Position numbers and translations under genes: made by a program
Shown: positions 1-6,405 of the stretch, in pieces
Position numbering within the stretch: the stretch's first letter is position 1
Layout: every line of letters starts with the position of its first letter
The notes under the pieces: generated by a model
The model's database searches: none
Seen by the model: only the letters and a program-made list of their open reading frames with translations
Told to the model about the DNA's origin: nothing
Origin: Nostoc sp. CHAB 5834
GTDB lineage: Bacteria > Cyanobacteriota > Cyanobacteriia > Cyanobacteriales > Nostocaceae
Assembly: GCA_020829485.1 (NCBI GenBank)
Contig: JAIVFU010000222.1
Coordinates: 1 to 7,946, forward strand
Direction of reading: 5' to 3'
DNA: 7,946 nt

Positions 1-116
1 CAGCGATTAACGTGAAAAATAGAGCGGCAGGGCATTCCGTTCTTAAAGCCAAGAGCCTCCTAAGCAATAGCCGGATTGTCTTGGAAGCCTACACTCAGTC
101 CGAAGGACGAGTGTAG
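1..116 (+). CDS. tnpB: TnpB-type RNA-guided nuclease/transposase accessory protein, C-terminal end only (partial)
   Basis: This reading frame enters from the left edge, with its first full codon at 3 and a TAG stop at 114-116, giving 37 residues. It begins AINVKNRAAGHSVLKA, which matches the C-terminal tail of cyanobacterial TnpB proteins (IS200/IS605 and IS607 families), just after the last RuvC-like aspartate segment that would lie outside the window. TnpB is known as a guide-RNA-directed DNA nuclease that helps its transposon persist. The last codons (AYTQSEGRV) are written by a perfect-looking hairpin at 88-117, so the coding end and an RNA structure overlap. Whether the gene is intact upstream cannot be seen. 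The family call rests on recognising the tail from memory; the IS subfamily is not determined. Confidence 0.75.
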   Translation, partial: AINVKNRAAGHSVLKAKSLLSNSRIVLEAYTQSEGRV

Positions 117-117
117 G
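88..117 (+). other. Strong hairpin at the tnpB 3' end (possible transposon right-end or guide-RNA structure)
   Basis: CCTACACTC (88-96) pairs with GAGTGTAGG (109-117), and GTCC (98-101) pairs with GGAC (105-108) around a GAA loop, with one bulged A at 97. That gives 13 base pairs. There is no T-run after it, so it is not a rho-independent terminator. In IS200/IS605 elements the guide (omega) RNA overlaps the tnpB 3' end and ends at the element's right end, so this stem is well placed to be part of that RNA or of the right-end recognition structure. The assignment is inference; the hairpin itself is seen directly. Confidence 0.5.
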
Positions 118-214
118 AGTATGTCACAGAAATAAACCACATTGATTTAACTAAGAGTCAGTATATTTTTGTTTGCTACACCTCTGCTTCTTGTGGTTAA
201 GCTTTTTGGAATTG

Positions 215-249
215 GCGTAGACGCAAAGCGGCTTGCTGTCATAGATCGC
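215..249 (+). repeat. Dispersed cyanobacterial short repeat, diverged copy
   Basis: This copy starts GCGTAGACGC and ends in an AT-CGC type tail (TAGATCGC). It resembles the GCGTAG...TAGACATCGC repeats at 6312-6340, 6439-6458 and 7247-7265. It lies in non-coding DNA between the tnpB end and the lipoprotein gene. No open reading frame or terminator is associated with it. Confidence 0.45.
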
Positions 250-307
250 TCATTGAACAGCAGATGTTGTAATTTGGGTGTATAGTATAGCCCTCGACTT
301 TATCGGG

Positions 308-337
308 TTGACACTTTATAAACTGGCTCAATATTCA
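308..337 (+). promoter_or_regulatory. Candidate sigma70-type promoter for the GerMN lipoprotein gene
   Basis: A perfect -35 box TTGACA (308-313) is followed after 18 bases by TATTCA (332-337), a weak -10. Transcription would begin near 344, leaving a leader of about 57 bases before the ATG at 401. If this promoter is used, the upstream ATG at 347 would have almost no leader, which argues for a later start. No operator is visible. Confidence 0.35.
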
Positions 338-400
338 TAAATATATGTGGAATTGATACCAGGCACACTGAAGTTGATAGCAGCAACATCACCATCACTT

Positions 401-1018
401 ATGAGCAAAATTATGAGCACAACCAAAAGATATTTATTACCCCTTATTTTTGTGACAATTGTTGTCAGCCTTAGCAGTTGTAGTTCTAACCCCACCGCTG
501 GTAATATTGACAGTGGAACCCCATCTCCTACTACAACACAGGCGAATAGGGCATCGTCTCAGGCTCCCAGCCAAATTCCTAGCGTTGCTCAATTAAGAGA
601 AAAATCTCCTAATCAAGAATCTCCTAAGGAAAATACGCCTTCCTCATCAACTCCTAAAGCTGTCACTAGCAAAACTACCAACGTCACGATGTATACAAGT
701 GATACCCAATGTCAAGAACTCATTCCAGAAAAGGTTTCAGTACCAGCTGAGGAACCAGTGACAAATGTGGTGAGTAAAATTTTAGAAAAAAGAGATACAA
801 GCGACTTGAGCTTGTCTGGGTATCGTGTCAACATCAAAAATGGCATTGCTACGGTTGATTTGCGAATATCCCCTGATTCAAAGCGACAAATAGCTTCTCT
901 TTCTAGTTGTGAACAGTTTGCTCTATTTGGCAGTCTCCGCAAAACCCTAACAAGTAATGCCCAATGGAATATTAAAGAGGTTCGCTTCACGGAGCGAGGT
1001 GAAGACATTGTTCTTTAG
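401..1018 (+). CDS. Lipoprotein with GerMN-like domain
   Basis: The protein has a basic N-terminus (STTKRYLL), a hydrophobic stretch (LPLIFVTIVV) and a lipobox LSSC. This predicts signal peptidase II cleavage and lipid anchoring at Cys27 (counting from 401). Residues about 28-92 form a Ser/Pro/Thr-rich linker. Residues about 94-203 resemble the GerMN domain seen in sporulation/germination-type proteins and in many cyanobacterial envelope lipoproteins. The region starts with a VTMY strand, has P-EEPVTNVVSKILE, then the typical NGIATVDL motif, and ends in a VRFTERGED strand. Two cysteines (104, 170) lie in the domain. The function in cyanobacteria is not established. The frame is open from an ATG at 347, but no start has a clear ribosome site; 401 or 413 gives a normal lipoprotein signal, and 347 would put an odd 18-residue extension before it. 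The gene stands alone. Confidence 0.72.
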   Translation: MSKIMSTTKRYLLPLIFVTIVVSLSSCSSNPTAGNIDSGTPSPTTTQANRASSQAPSQIPSVAQLREKSPNQESPKENTPSSSTPKAVTSKTTNVTMYTSDTQCQELIPEKVSVPAEEPVTNVVSKILEKRDTSDLSLSGYRVNIKNGIATVDLRISPDSKRQIASLSSCEQFALFGSLRKTLTSNAQWNIKEVRFTERGEDIVL

Positions 1019-1071
1019 TTAAATATGGTAGTCAGTGCGTGCCGTCATTAGCTAGTGTATGTTCTAGTCAA

Positions 1072-1100
1072 TTTAAAACATCTGTAAATAGTGGTATTAT
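1072..1100 (+). promoter_or_regulatory. Candidate promoter of the tRNA-Gly gene
   Basis: TTTAAA (1072-1077) and TATTAT (1095-1100) are separated by 17 bases. Transcription would start near 1107, leaving about 26 bases of 5' leader for RNase P to remove before the tRNA at 1133. The -10 is good and the -35 is only a partial match. Confidence 0.4.
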
Positions 1101-1132
1101 TGATGTTATCCCTAAGTTTATGGCAGCAATTC

Positions 1133-1204
1133 GCGGGTGTAATTCAGTGGTAGAATGTCACCTTCCCATGGTGAACGTCGTGGGTTCGAGTCCCATCGCC
1201 CGCT
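1133..1204 (+). tRNA. trnG-CCC: tRNA-Gly (anticodon CCC)
   Basis: A full cloverleaf can be folded by hand. The acceptor stem is 1133-1139 with 1197-1203 (one U-G pair) and the discriminator base is T at 1204. The D stem ATTC/GAAT is 1142-1145 with 1153-1156. The anticodon stem TCACC/GGTGA is 1158-1162 with 1170-1174, with loop TTCCCAT placing CCC at 1165-1167. The variable loop has five bases. The T stem GTGGG/CCCAT (one G-U pair) encloses TTCGAGT. CCC reads the glycine codon GGG. The 3' CCA is not encoded, since the sequence continues TAAAAAA. An open reading frame across this stretch is a chance product. Confidence 0.96.
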
Positions 1205-1318
1205 TAAAAAAAAGCCTTATTTGACAAGCGTTTCAAGGATTTGCTCTGTAACCTCTTGCGTTGAGGACGGTATATTTGTTTTTTGCTAGAAACAAACTTT
1301 AGCTCTTTTTAGGTGATT

Positions 1319-1338
1319 TTGGGTGTAACTTGGGTGTA
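1319..1338. repeat. Tandem TTGGGTGTA pair, 11-base period
   Basis: TTGGGTGTA occurs at 1319-1327 and again at 1330-1338, about 115 bases past the tRNA 3' end. A third exact copy lies at 274-282, upstream of the lipoprotein gene. A spacing of about one helical turn could suit a DNA-binding protein or an integrase arm site. No function is shown by the sequence. Confidence 0.35.
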
Positions 1339-1642
1339 CTAAAAAAGATACTAAGGAAGATAATAGTGCCAGTGGTAGTCTCTTGCAAAGTTTTTATATT
1401 GGGCATTTCTGCTTTTATACTATCTTCGTAAGCTCTAACGATGAAGTAGCGAGCCACATTTAGACAATCAATCATAATCAGACTCGCAAATTAAGACTGG
1501 TTAAATATGTTAGCTGTTTTTAACGGTCACTTACACTTCTATTTTAGTTTAAATATATTCTTTTAGTACATTTTTACTATTAAAAATCAATTTACTACTA
1601 CAGGACGGCGTAAACCCAGCTACCATCTAAATTAACTAGACA

Positions 1643-1659
1643 AGTTGCTCAAAGCAACT
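1643..1659 (+). other. Short perfect hairpin upstream of typA
   Basis: AGTTGCT (1643-1649) pairs with AGCAACT (1653-1659) around a CAA loop. It has no T-run, so it is not a terminator. It lies about 230 bases before typA, so it could be in the typA leader or be chance. Confidence 0.3.
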
Positions 1660-1888
1660 GGTTAAAGATAGGCAAACTTCGACACAATATTTCTCAACCT
1701 CTTTTAGGGTGACGTTTACTCAGGCGATCGCAATGCAGCCTTGACAAACCTCACCGCAATTGTGACGATTACGCTAGAATTGTTAAAGGTTCTTTACAGA
1801 ATTTGCTGATCATCCCCAATTCTGTTAAAACAGCCTAGCATTCAAATGTAAATCTTAAAACCCCCTCTAGAGTTCACCAAAAGCTTCT

Positions 1889-3679
1889 ATGACGCTCCCA
1901 ATTCGCAACGTCGCCATTATCGCCCACGTTGACCACGGCAAAACCACGCTGGTTGACGCACTCCTCAAACAATCCGGCATTTTCCGCGAAGGCGAAGACG
2001 TTCCGGATTGCGTTATGGACTCCAACGCCCTAGAACGGGAACGGGGTATTACTATCCTGTCGAAAAATACGGCGGTTCGCTACAAAGAAACACTAATTAA
2101 TATTGTTGATACACCTGGACACGCTGACTTTGGTGGCGAAGTTGAACGCGTACTCGGTATGGTTGACGGATGTCTTCTGATTGTCGATGCCAATGAAGGC
2201 CCCATGCCCCAAACCCGCTTTGTACTCAAAAAAGCTTTGGAAAAAGGGCTGCGCCCCATCGTTATCATCAACAAAATTGATCGTGGTAAAACTGACCCCC
2301 ACGTTGCTGTTGATAAAGTATTGGATCTGTTCTTGGAATTAGGCGCAGATGAAGACCAGTGTGATTTTACCTATCTGTTTGCCTCCGGTATGGCAGGTTT
2401 TGCGAAAGAAAGCCTGGAAGCAGAATCGGTAGATATGCAACCCCTGTTTAATGCGATTCTGCAACATGTTCCACCACCAGTAGGCGACAGCAATAAGCCT
2501 TTACAATTGCAAGTCACAACCCTAGATTATTCTGAATATCTGGGACGGATTGTCATTGGCAGAATTCATAACGGTACTATCCGCTCAGGGCAACAAGCAG
2601 CTTTAGTTACAGAAAATGGCACCATTGTCAAGGGTAAAATTACCAAGTTGATGGGCTTTGAAGGACTCAAGCGCGTAGAGATGGAAGAAGCAACCGCAGG
2701 TTATATTGTCGCGGTAGCTGGTTTTGCTGATGCATATATTGGGGAAACGATTACTGACCCCAATGAACCGCAAGCTTTACCACTAATTAAAGTCGATGAA
2801 CCAACCTTGCAAATGGCCTTCTGGGTGAATGATTCGCCTTTTGCTGGTCAAGAAGGCAAGTTGGTAACATCAAGACAAATACGCGATCGCCTATTCCGCG
2901 AACTCGAAACCAACGTTGCTTTGCGTGTCGAAGAAACCGATTCTCCCGATAAATTCTTAGTTTCCGGTCGTGGTGAGTTACACCTGGGTATCTTAATTGA
3001 AACCATGCGTCGGGAAGGCTTCGAGTTTCAGGTATCTCAGCCACAGGTAATTTACCGCGAAATCAACGGTCAACCTTGCGAACCTTTTGAACTCTTGGTG
3101 TTAGACATTCCTGCTGATGGTGTGGGTAGCTGTATTGAACGCCTGGGACAACGCAAAGGCGAAATGCAAGATATGCAACCAGGTAGTGGCGATCGCACCC
3201 AACTAGAGTTTGTCATTCCCGCCCGTGGTTTGATTGGTTTCCGGGGTGAATTTATGCGGATGACTCGTGGTGAAGGCATCATGAACCACAGTTTCTTAGA
3301 CTACCGTCCACTTAGTGGCGACATTGAAGCTCGTAATAAAGGCGTTTTAATATCCTTTGAAGAGGGCGTTTCTACCTTCTACGCCATGAGAAATGCCGAA
3401 GATAGAGGAGCATTCTTTATTACTCCCGGCACAAAGGTTTACAGAGGCATGATTGTTGGAGAACACAACCGTTCCCAAGATTTGGAACTGAATATCTGTA
3501 AGACTAAGCAGTTAACCAACCACCGGGCTGCTGGTGGCGATGAATTGGTGCAACTGCAAGCACCGATAGACATGAGCCTAGAGCGTGCTTTGGAATACAT
3601 CGCCGCCGATGAATTGGTGGAAGTTACACCCCAATCAATTCGTCTACGGAAGATGTCGAAGAAGTTAGTGAAACGGTAA
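1889..3679 (+). CDS. typA: Ribosome-associated translational GTPase TypA/BipA
   Basis: A full-length 596-residue protein, the normal size for TypA/BipA. This EF-G-like GTPase binds the ribosome and supports 50S assembly and growth under stress such as cold. G1 is AHVDHGKTT (12-20). The switch-1 segment is RERGITI (50-56), G2 threonine included. G3 is DTPGH (74-78). G4 is NKID (128-131). G5 is ASG (165-167). These are followed by domain II (about 200-290), the EF-G-like domains III and V (about 300-480), and the BipA-specific C-terminal domain ending [12 protein letters not shown]. The region [21 protein letters not shown] is typical of domain III. The ATG at 1889 gives the canonical [20 protein letters not shown]-terminus. 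No clear Shine-Dalgarno precedes it, which is common in cyanobacteria. The gene is single, with its own terminator directly downstream. Nothing is missing or odd. Confidence 0.97.
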   Translation: MTLPIRNVAIIAHVDHGKTTLVDALLKQSGIFREGEDVPDCVMDSNALERERGITILSKNTAVRYKETLINIVDTPGHADFGGEVERVLGMVDGCLLIVDANEGPMPQTRFVLKKALEKGLRPIVIINKIDRGKTDPHVAVDKVLDLFLELGADEDQCDFTYLFASGMAGFAKESLEAESVDMQPLFNAILQHVPPPVGDSNKPLQLQVTTLDYSEYLGRIVIGRIHNGTIRSGQQAALVTENGTIVKGKITKLMGFEGLKRVEMEEATAGYIVAVAGFADAYIGETITDPNEPQALPLIKVDEPTLQMAFWVNDSPFAGQEGKLVTSRQIRDRLFRELETNVALRVEETDSPDKFLVSGRGELHLGILIETMRREGFEFQVSQPQVIYREINGQPCEPFELLVLDIPADGVGSCIERLGQRKGEMQDMQPGSGDRTQLEFVIPARGLIGFRGEFMRMTRGEGIMNHSFLDYRPLSGDIEARNKGVLISFEEGVSTFYAMRNAEDRGAFFITPGTKVYRGMIVGEHNRSQDLELNICKTKQLTNHRAAGGDELVQLQAPIDMSLERALEYIAADELVEVTPQSIRLRKMSKKLVKR

Positions 3680-3700
3680 GTTTAGTTACTTTATTAATTT

Positions 3701-3727
3701 AAAAAGCCCGCAGATGCGGGCTTTTTT
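3701..3727 (+). terminator. Rho-independent terminator of typA
   Basis: GCCCGC (3706-3711) pairs with GCGGGC (3716-3721) around an AGAT loop. Five A's before and six T's after (3722-3727) extend the stem and give the U-tract. It starts 22 bases after the typA stop. It separates typA transcription from the downstream HNH gene block. Confidence 0.95.
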
Positions 3728-3752
3728 GTTTGTTATTTACAACGTTTTTCAA

Positions 3753-3780
3753 TTGATTAAATTACACCACTCCCTATACT
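3753..3780 (+). promoter_or_regulatory. Candidate sigma70-type promoter for the HNH/coiled-coil/HTH gene block
   Basis: TTGATT (3753-3758) and TATACT (3775-3780) are 16 bases apart. Both boxes are close to consensus (4/6 and 5/6). It is the first plausible promoter after the typA terminator. It would give a leader of about 70 bases to the TTG start at 3858. Confidence 0.5.
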
Positions 3781-3857
3781 CACTGTGATCTATAAACCTA
3801 AAAAAGGTAAACTCATATCAATACACAGATAGAAAATTGATACTGAGGAACCAGCAA

Positions 3858-4352
3858 TTGAGCAATGACGAATTGCTATCAAAGTTGCATCAGCAAAATG
3901 TTCAAAACACAAGGGACCGCCAAATCTGGGAGGAGACTATCACAGAAATAGATGGCGTTCTAACGGAAGCTAAGAAGGTTACAAACTTTCGTAGGTACTT
4001 TAACTGGTGGCTCAAAACAAAGGAAGGTCAAGCTGTTAAAGAAAAACTCTTCATAGATCAGCAAGGGAAATGTATTAAGTGTAATGGATCGCTTCAGGTT
4101 TCAGGAGCCAATGGTGTGCTTATTAATCATTCAGAAGTTCATCATTTAGCACCATTGGCACTTTTGCAGAAGTATGCTGAAGCCAATCCACAGATTGACT
4201 TAGCAAGCTTGAGAGTTTTTGTTATTTCTTATCAGTATCTTAGGTTAGTTCACCCCTTGTGTAATAAGCAGCTTGGGGAAAAAATTGGAGATTTACCTGG
4301 ATTAAAATTTTTGAAGGACTTTTTGCAGGAGAAGACGCAAAAATATGACTGA
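3858..4352 (+). CDS. HNH endonuclease-like protein (non-ATG start)
   Basis: The protein has 164 residues. Its C-terminal half carries an HNH-type zinc/nuclease pattern: CIKC (Cys72, Cys75), then INHSEVHHLAPL (His91, His95, His96), then LRLVHPLCNKQLGEK (His132, Cys135, Asn136). HNH domains cut DNA at a beta-beta-alpha metal fold; HH-x-P and H-x-x-C-N are the family's second and third elements. The N-terminal about 65 residues are helical and charged with a Trp pair (YFNWWLK), not recognised. There is no ATG in this frame. An in-frame stop lies at 3831-3833. TTG at 3837 has no ribosome site, whereas TTG at 3858 follows GAGGA (3845-3849) by eight bases, so 3858 is preferred. The frame overlaps the next gene by eight bases, indicating an operon. 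Catalytic activity is inferred; a structural zinc-finger role is possible. Confidence 0.68.
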   Translation: MSNDELLSKLHQQNVQNTRDRQIWEETITEIDGVLTEAKKVTNFRRYFNWWLKTKEGQAVKEKLFIDQQGKCIKCNGSLQVSGANGVLINHSEVHHLAPLALLQKYAEANPQIDLASLRVFVISYQYLRLVHPLCNKQLGEKIGDLPGLKFLKDFLQEKTQKYD

Positions 4353-4749
4353 CACAGAGAGGTGGATTAGAGAAGTGGCTCAAGAGATTGATCGCTCAAT
4401 TGCTTCTCTAAAACGAGCAATCAAAGATACCGAGACGGAAATCAACTCAAAGTATGACGTTTTGCTGTGTTATGCAAAATGGTCTGTTCCAAAGCTTAGG
4501 AATGTGGAAAAACAGGAAGCGTTGTACAAGAAGCGGATTGAAAATTTAGAGCAGCTAATTTATGACCTACAAAATGTCACAGAAAAGATGAAAGTTGAGT
4601 TCAGCGAGCAATTGGAGAGGAAAGACGGGCTGATCAACACACAAAATGAAATAATTGTCGATAGGGAAAGAACGATTGCAAACCAAGCTAGAATCATAGC
4701 AGAGATGGAAGGTTTGCTTAGAGGCTTACCTCTGGCTAGCGGGGAGTAG
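4345..4749 (+). CDS. Coiled-coil protein of unknown function
   Basis: A 134-residue protein I do not recognise. It is almost wholly helical and charged. Heptad-like spacing of Leu/Ile/Met is visible from about residue 8 to 126, for example YKKRIENLEQLIYDLQNV and a C-terminal stretch IANQARIIAEMEGLLRGL. A short break lies near residues 42-52 (CYAKWSVPKL). There is no signal peptide, membrane segment or catalytic motif. It starts inside the end of the HNH gene (eight-base overlap), so the two are likely translated together. AGGAG at 4327-4331 is a distant ribosome site. The likely role is a partner or scaffold, perhaps binding the HNH protein or the DNA-binding protein encoded next. This is inferred only from gene order and shape. 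Confidence 0.7.
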   Translation: MTDTERWIREVAQEIDRSIASLKRAIKDTETEINSKYDVLLCYAKWSVPKLRNVEKQEALYKKRIENLEQLIYDLQNVTEKMKVEFSEQLERKDGLINTQNEIIVDRERTIANQARIIAEMEGLLRGLPLASGE

Positions 4750-4755
4750 TTAACT

Positions 4756-5157
4756 ATGGATAAAGTACCTCGCATCGTTACCCAAGAAGACTTAAGAGAG
4801 TATGGATTGTCTGACTATTTGGTCAAGCAGGTTATTAAGGGATTAGACTTTTCGAGAAGAAAAAGCGGTCTTAGGCTTTATACTACCTCAAATGTAGTTG
4901 CAGCTATTGAAAGCAAACTTGCCAAATCAAGAACTCGTTATACAACACGCGAGAAGCTCCAACATCTGCTTGCTTGGTTAAAAGATGAGTCAAATGTGAT
5001 TAAAGTTGATTTTTTAAAGAATCTGACGCTCGAAGAGCGAGTAGAGGTTCTTAAGTCTCGGATAGAGGCTGCTGAGAAGAATATGGAAGCCAATGTGTTG
5101 AGAGAGTATGAAGAGGTTCAAAAAAGAATTCAGGCAACTCTCTCACGAACGATCTAA
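4756..5157 (+). CDS. MerR/excisionase-like winged-helix DNA-binding protein with coiled-coil tail
   Basis: A 133-residue protein. Residues about 7-55 (TQEDLREYGLSDYLVKQVIKGL, a basic SRRKSGLR turn, LYTTSNVVAAIESKL) have the layout of a MerR/excisionase-type winged helix. That layout is a helix-turn-helix, a basic wing and a tyrosine-led strand, then a helix. The rest (about 60-130) is helical with heptad spacing (LTLEERVEVLKSRIEAAEKNMEANVLREYEEVQKRI), suggesting dimerisation or contact with the coiled-coil protein encoded upstream. GGGGAG (4741-4746), inside the last codons of that gene, is a strong ribosome site nine bases before this ATG, so the genes are translationally coupled. It may regulate the operon or target its nuclease partner to DNA; no operator can be recognised. 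The exact family is unknown to me. Confidence 0.66.
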   Translation: MDKVPRIVTQEDLREYGLSDYLVKQVIKGLDFSRRKSGLRLYTTSNVVAAIESKLAKSRTRYTTREKLQHLLAWLKDESNVIKVDFLKNLTLEERVEVLKSRIEAAEKNMEANVLREYEEVQKRIQATLSRTI

Positions 5158-5168
5158 GGGCTAGCCGT

Positions 5169-5411
5169 ATGTATGGATATAGATGCGAGTATTGCGAAGG
5201 AACTGTTCAACCTCGAATTGTAAAGCGCGAGGCATTTAAACATAAAGATGGATTTGTCATCCTGGAAGATGTGACGATTGGTGTTTGTGATACCTGTGGC
5301 AATCGGTACTATTCTGCCGATATTCTTCATGCGGTTCATGCTGTTGCAACTGGAGCCAAACCCCCTGAAAGAAGCGAACAAATTCCGGTCATTCATCTAG
5401 AATCAGCATAA
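5169..5411 (+). CDS. YgiT-type zinc-finger protein (MqsA N-terminal-like antitoxin candidate)
   Basis: An 80-residue protein with two CxxC pairs, C6-x-x-C9 and C40-x-x-C43, framing a short beta region. The second pair sits in VCDTCGNRYYSADIL, the typical YgiT-type zinc-finger signature. Such small proteins lack the MqsA helix-turn-helix and usually accompany a small toxin, in cyanobacteria often of the DUF4258 type. No such toxin is encoded next to it here. Upstream is the winged-helix gene, 11 bases away, and downstream is a non-coding repeat. AAGGG (5156-5160) gives a ribosome site eight bases before the ATG. It is either an orphan antitoxin left after toxin loss, or a real fourth member of the upstream block. 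The zinc-finger family call is secure; the role is not. Confidence 0.8.
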   Translation: MYGYRCEYCEGTVQPRIVKREAFKHKDGFVILEDVTIGVCDTCGNRYYSADILHAVHAVATGAKPPERSEQIPVIHLESA

Positions 5412-5459
5412 TCAACGCCGCGTAACGTTAGCTCCTCAAGTTGTTGGTAAATACAGATG

Positions 5460-5491
5460 GCTAGCCAGCAGTAATTCTTACAGAAAGCGAT
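5460..5491 (+). repeat. 32-base direct repeat, left copy (flanks vapBC)
   Basis: It starts GCTAGCCAGCAG and ends ACAGAAAGCGAT. It matches 6339-6370 at 29 of 32 positions in the same orientation. The two copies bracket the VapBC-like pair. The last bases run into GCGATGTCTAC (5487-5497), which is the reverse complement of the GTAGACATCGC tail of the dispersed repeats. Confidence 0.7.
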
Positions 5492-5573
5492 GTCTACTAA
5501 GCGCTATGCCCTTGCCCTATATTTAGTCAAGTTTTTGGGTAAAAATGAAGAGGACTGAAAAAGGATTATTCTC

Positions 5574-5834
5574 ATGACTATTCGTGAAACTGCGATCGCA
5601 AAATTGCAGCAACTTTCTGAACCACTCCTGCAAGAAGTGACTGACTTCATTGATTTTGTGATGCACAAACATCAAGTTAAAATTGCTGACAGTGAGCCTG
5701 ATGAACCACTTGTGGAAAAATGGTCACAATGGTTTGAGGCTGTGGATTCCCTAGAGGTATCTCCACCTGAAGCAGTCAGCAACTATCAGCAACTCCTACT
5801 CAACAAATATCGGCAACAAGGGCTAGAGCTATGA
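5574..5834 (+). CDS. vapB: DUF2281/VapB-like antitoxin
   Basis: An 86-residue protein beginning MTIRETAIAKLQQLSEPLLQEVTDFIDFV, the usual N-terminus of DUF2281 antitoxins in cyanobacteria: a short helical region followed by an acidic linker. The acidic, amphipathic C-terminal part (EPLVEKWSQWFEAVDSL) is expected to wrap the toxin. AAGGA (5561-5565) lies eight bases before the ATG. The stop overlaps the toxin start in ATGA (5831-5834), the classic coupled antitoxin-toxin arrangement. The antitoxin should neutralise the PIN ribonuclease and, with it, repress its own promoter, although no DNA-binding motif is obvious. The leader and first seven codons recur at 7195-7249. The vapB symbol is used in the general sense. 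Confidence 0.82.
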   Translation: MTIRETAIAKLQQLSEPLLQEVTDFIDFVMHKHQVKIADSEPDEPLVEKWSQWFEAVDSLEVSPPEAVSNYQQLLLNKYRQQGLEL

Positions 5835-6241
5835 TCCTGTGCGATGCAGGAGTCTTATTGTGTTTAGTTGATCCCACTCAGCCTCAGCACAATGCTTATA
5901 AAATCGCAGTGATGCGTTTGGCAAAGCCTCTCGTCACAACCTGGTCATGCCTGACAGAAGCCATGTATCTTGCCCTGCATCGTGGCAGATGGCAAATGCA
6001 AAAACAGTTGGGGCAGCTTCTTTTAGATAAACTATTGACCATTTACGAGATTCAAGAAAGTGATTACAGCCGTTTGTTGGCGCTGATGGAACAATACCGC
6101 GATCGCCCAATGGATTTAGCAGATGCAACGTTGGTTTTGACGGCTGAAAAGACAGGCTATCGTCAAATTCTCACCCTCGATTCTGATTTCTTGTTTTATC
6201 GAATTGGTCATCAAGATACCTTTGAAATTATTTCAGTCTAA
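5831..6241 (+). CDS. vapC: PIN-domain VapC-like ribonuclease toxin
   Basis: A 136-residue protein, the normal PIN-domain size. The acidic metal-binding residues are all in place: Asp5 in ILCDAGVL, Glu43 in LTEAMY, Asp95 and Asp98 in MDLADATLV, and Asp117 in LTLDSDF. These residues coordinate Mg/Mn for RNA cleavage; known VapC toxins cut tRNA or rRNA, but the target here is unknown. It begins inside the antitoxin stop (ATGA) with no ribosome site of its own beyond that coupling. The gene looks intact, unlike the PIN-like toxin about 0.3 kb downstream on the other strand. No terminator is seen after it; the next 237 bases hold only repeats. Confidence 0.88.
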   Translation: MILCDAGVLLCLVDPTQPQHNAYKIAVMRLAKPLVTTWSCLTEAMYLALHRGRWQMQKQLGQLLLDKLLTIYEIQESDYSRLLALMEQYRDRPMDLADATLVLTAEKTGYRQILTLDSDFLFYRIGHQDTFEIISV

Positions 6242-6311
6242 AGCAATGAGTAACCAAATCACGATTTAGATGAGGTTTAGCAACGCCAGTATGTCCCTTT
6301 GAATTAACTGT

Positions 6312-6340
6312 GCGTAGGCGTAGCCCGTTGTAGACATCGC
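6312..6340 (+). repeat. Dispersed GCGTAG...GTAGACATCGC repeat
   Basis: A 29-base unit starting GCGTAGGCGTAGCCCG and ending TAGACATCGC. Its last 20 bases match 6439-6458 with one mismatch. The copy at 7247-7265 equals this unit with ten internal bases removed. Confidence 0.7.
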
Positions 6341-6370
6341 TAGCCAGCAGGGATTATTACAGAAAGCGAT
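6339..6370 (+). repeat. 32-base direct repeat, right copy (flanks vapBC)
   Basis: It matches 5460-5491 at 29 of 32 positions in the same orientation. It begins at the end of the dispersed repeat 6312-6340 (two-base overlap) and runs into a HIP1 octamer at 6366-6373. Confidence 0.7.
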
Positions 6371-6405
6371 CGCCAATTAGCAGCATAGATTTACAGTGCG
6401 ACACC

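Larger units (their letters stand above)
1205..1888. other. Long intergenic region between tRNA-Gly and typA
   Basis: I find no supported gene in these 684 bases on either strand. They hold a tandem pair of TTGGGTGTA (1319-1327, 1330-1338), a small hairpin (1643-1659) and one HIP1 site (1724-1731). The typA promoter must lie here. A TTGACA at 1741-1746 has no good -10 at the right distance; TAGAAT at 1775-1780 is 28 bases away. The 3' flank of a tRNA gene is a common integration point for mobile elements, but no integrase gene or repeated tRNA end is visible inside the window. Confidence 0.5.

Noticed and set aside
88..117. Hairpin as a rho-independent terminator
   Set aside because: No T-run follows the stem (next bases AGTATGTCAC), and it lies within coding sequence.
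712..1008. 98-residue frame antisense to the lipoprotein gene
   Set aside because: Shadow of the real gene, with no start signal or recognisable motif.
1039..1224. 61-residue plus-strand open frame
   Set aside because: It runs through the whole tRNA-Gly gene and has no protein-like features; the tRNA explains the sequence.
1741..1780. TTGACA with TAGAAT as the typA promoter
   Set aside because: The boxes are 28 bases apart, too far for a sigma70 promoter, and no better -10 is found at 16-18 bases.
2080..3282. Several open frames antisense to typA
   Set aside because: All lie inside a strongly conserved GTPase gene and follow its codon pattern in reverse.
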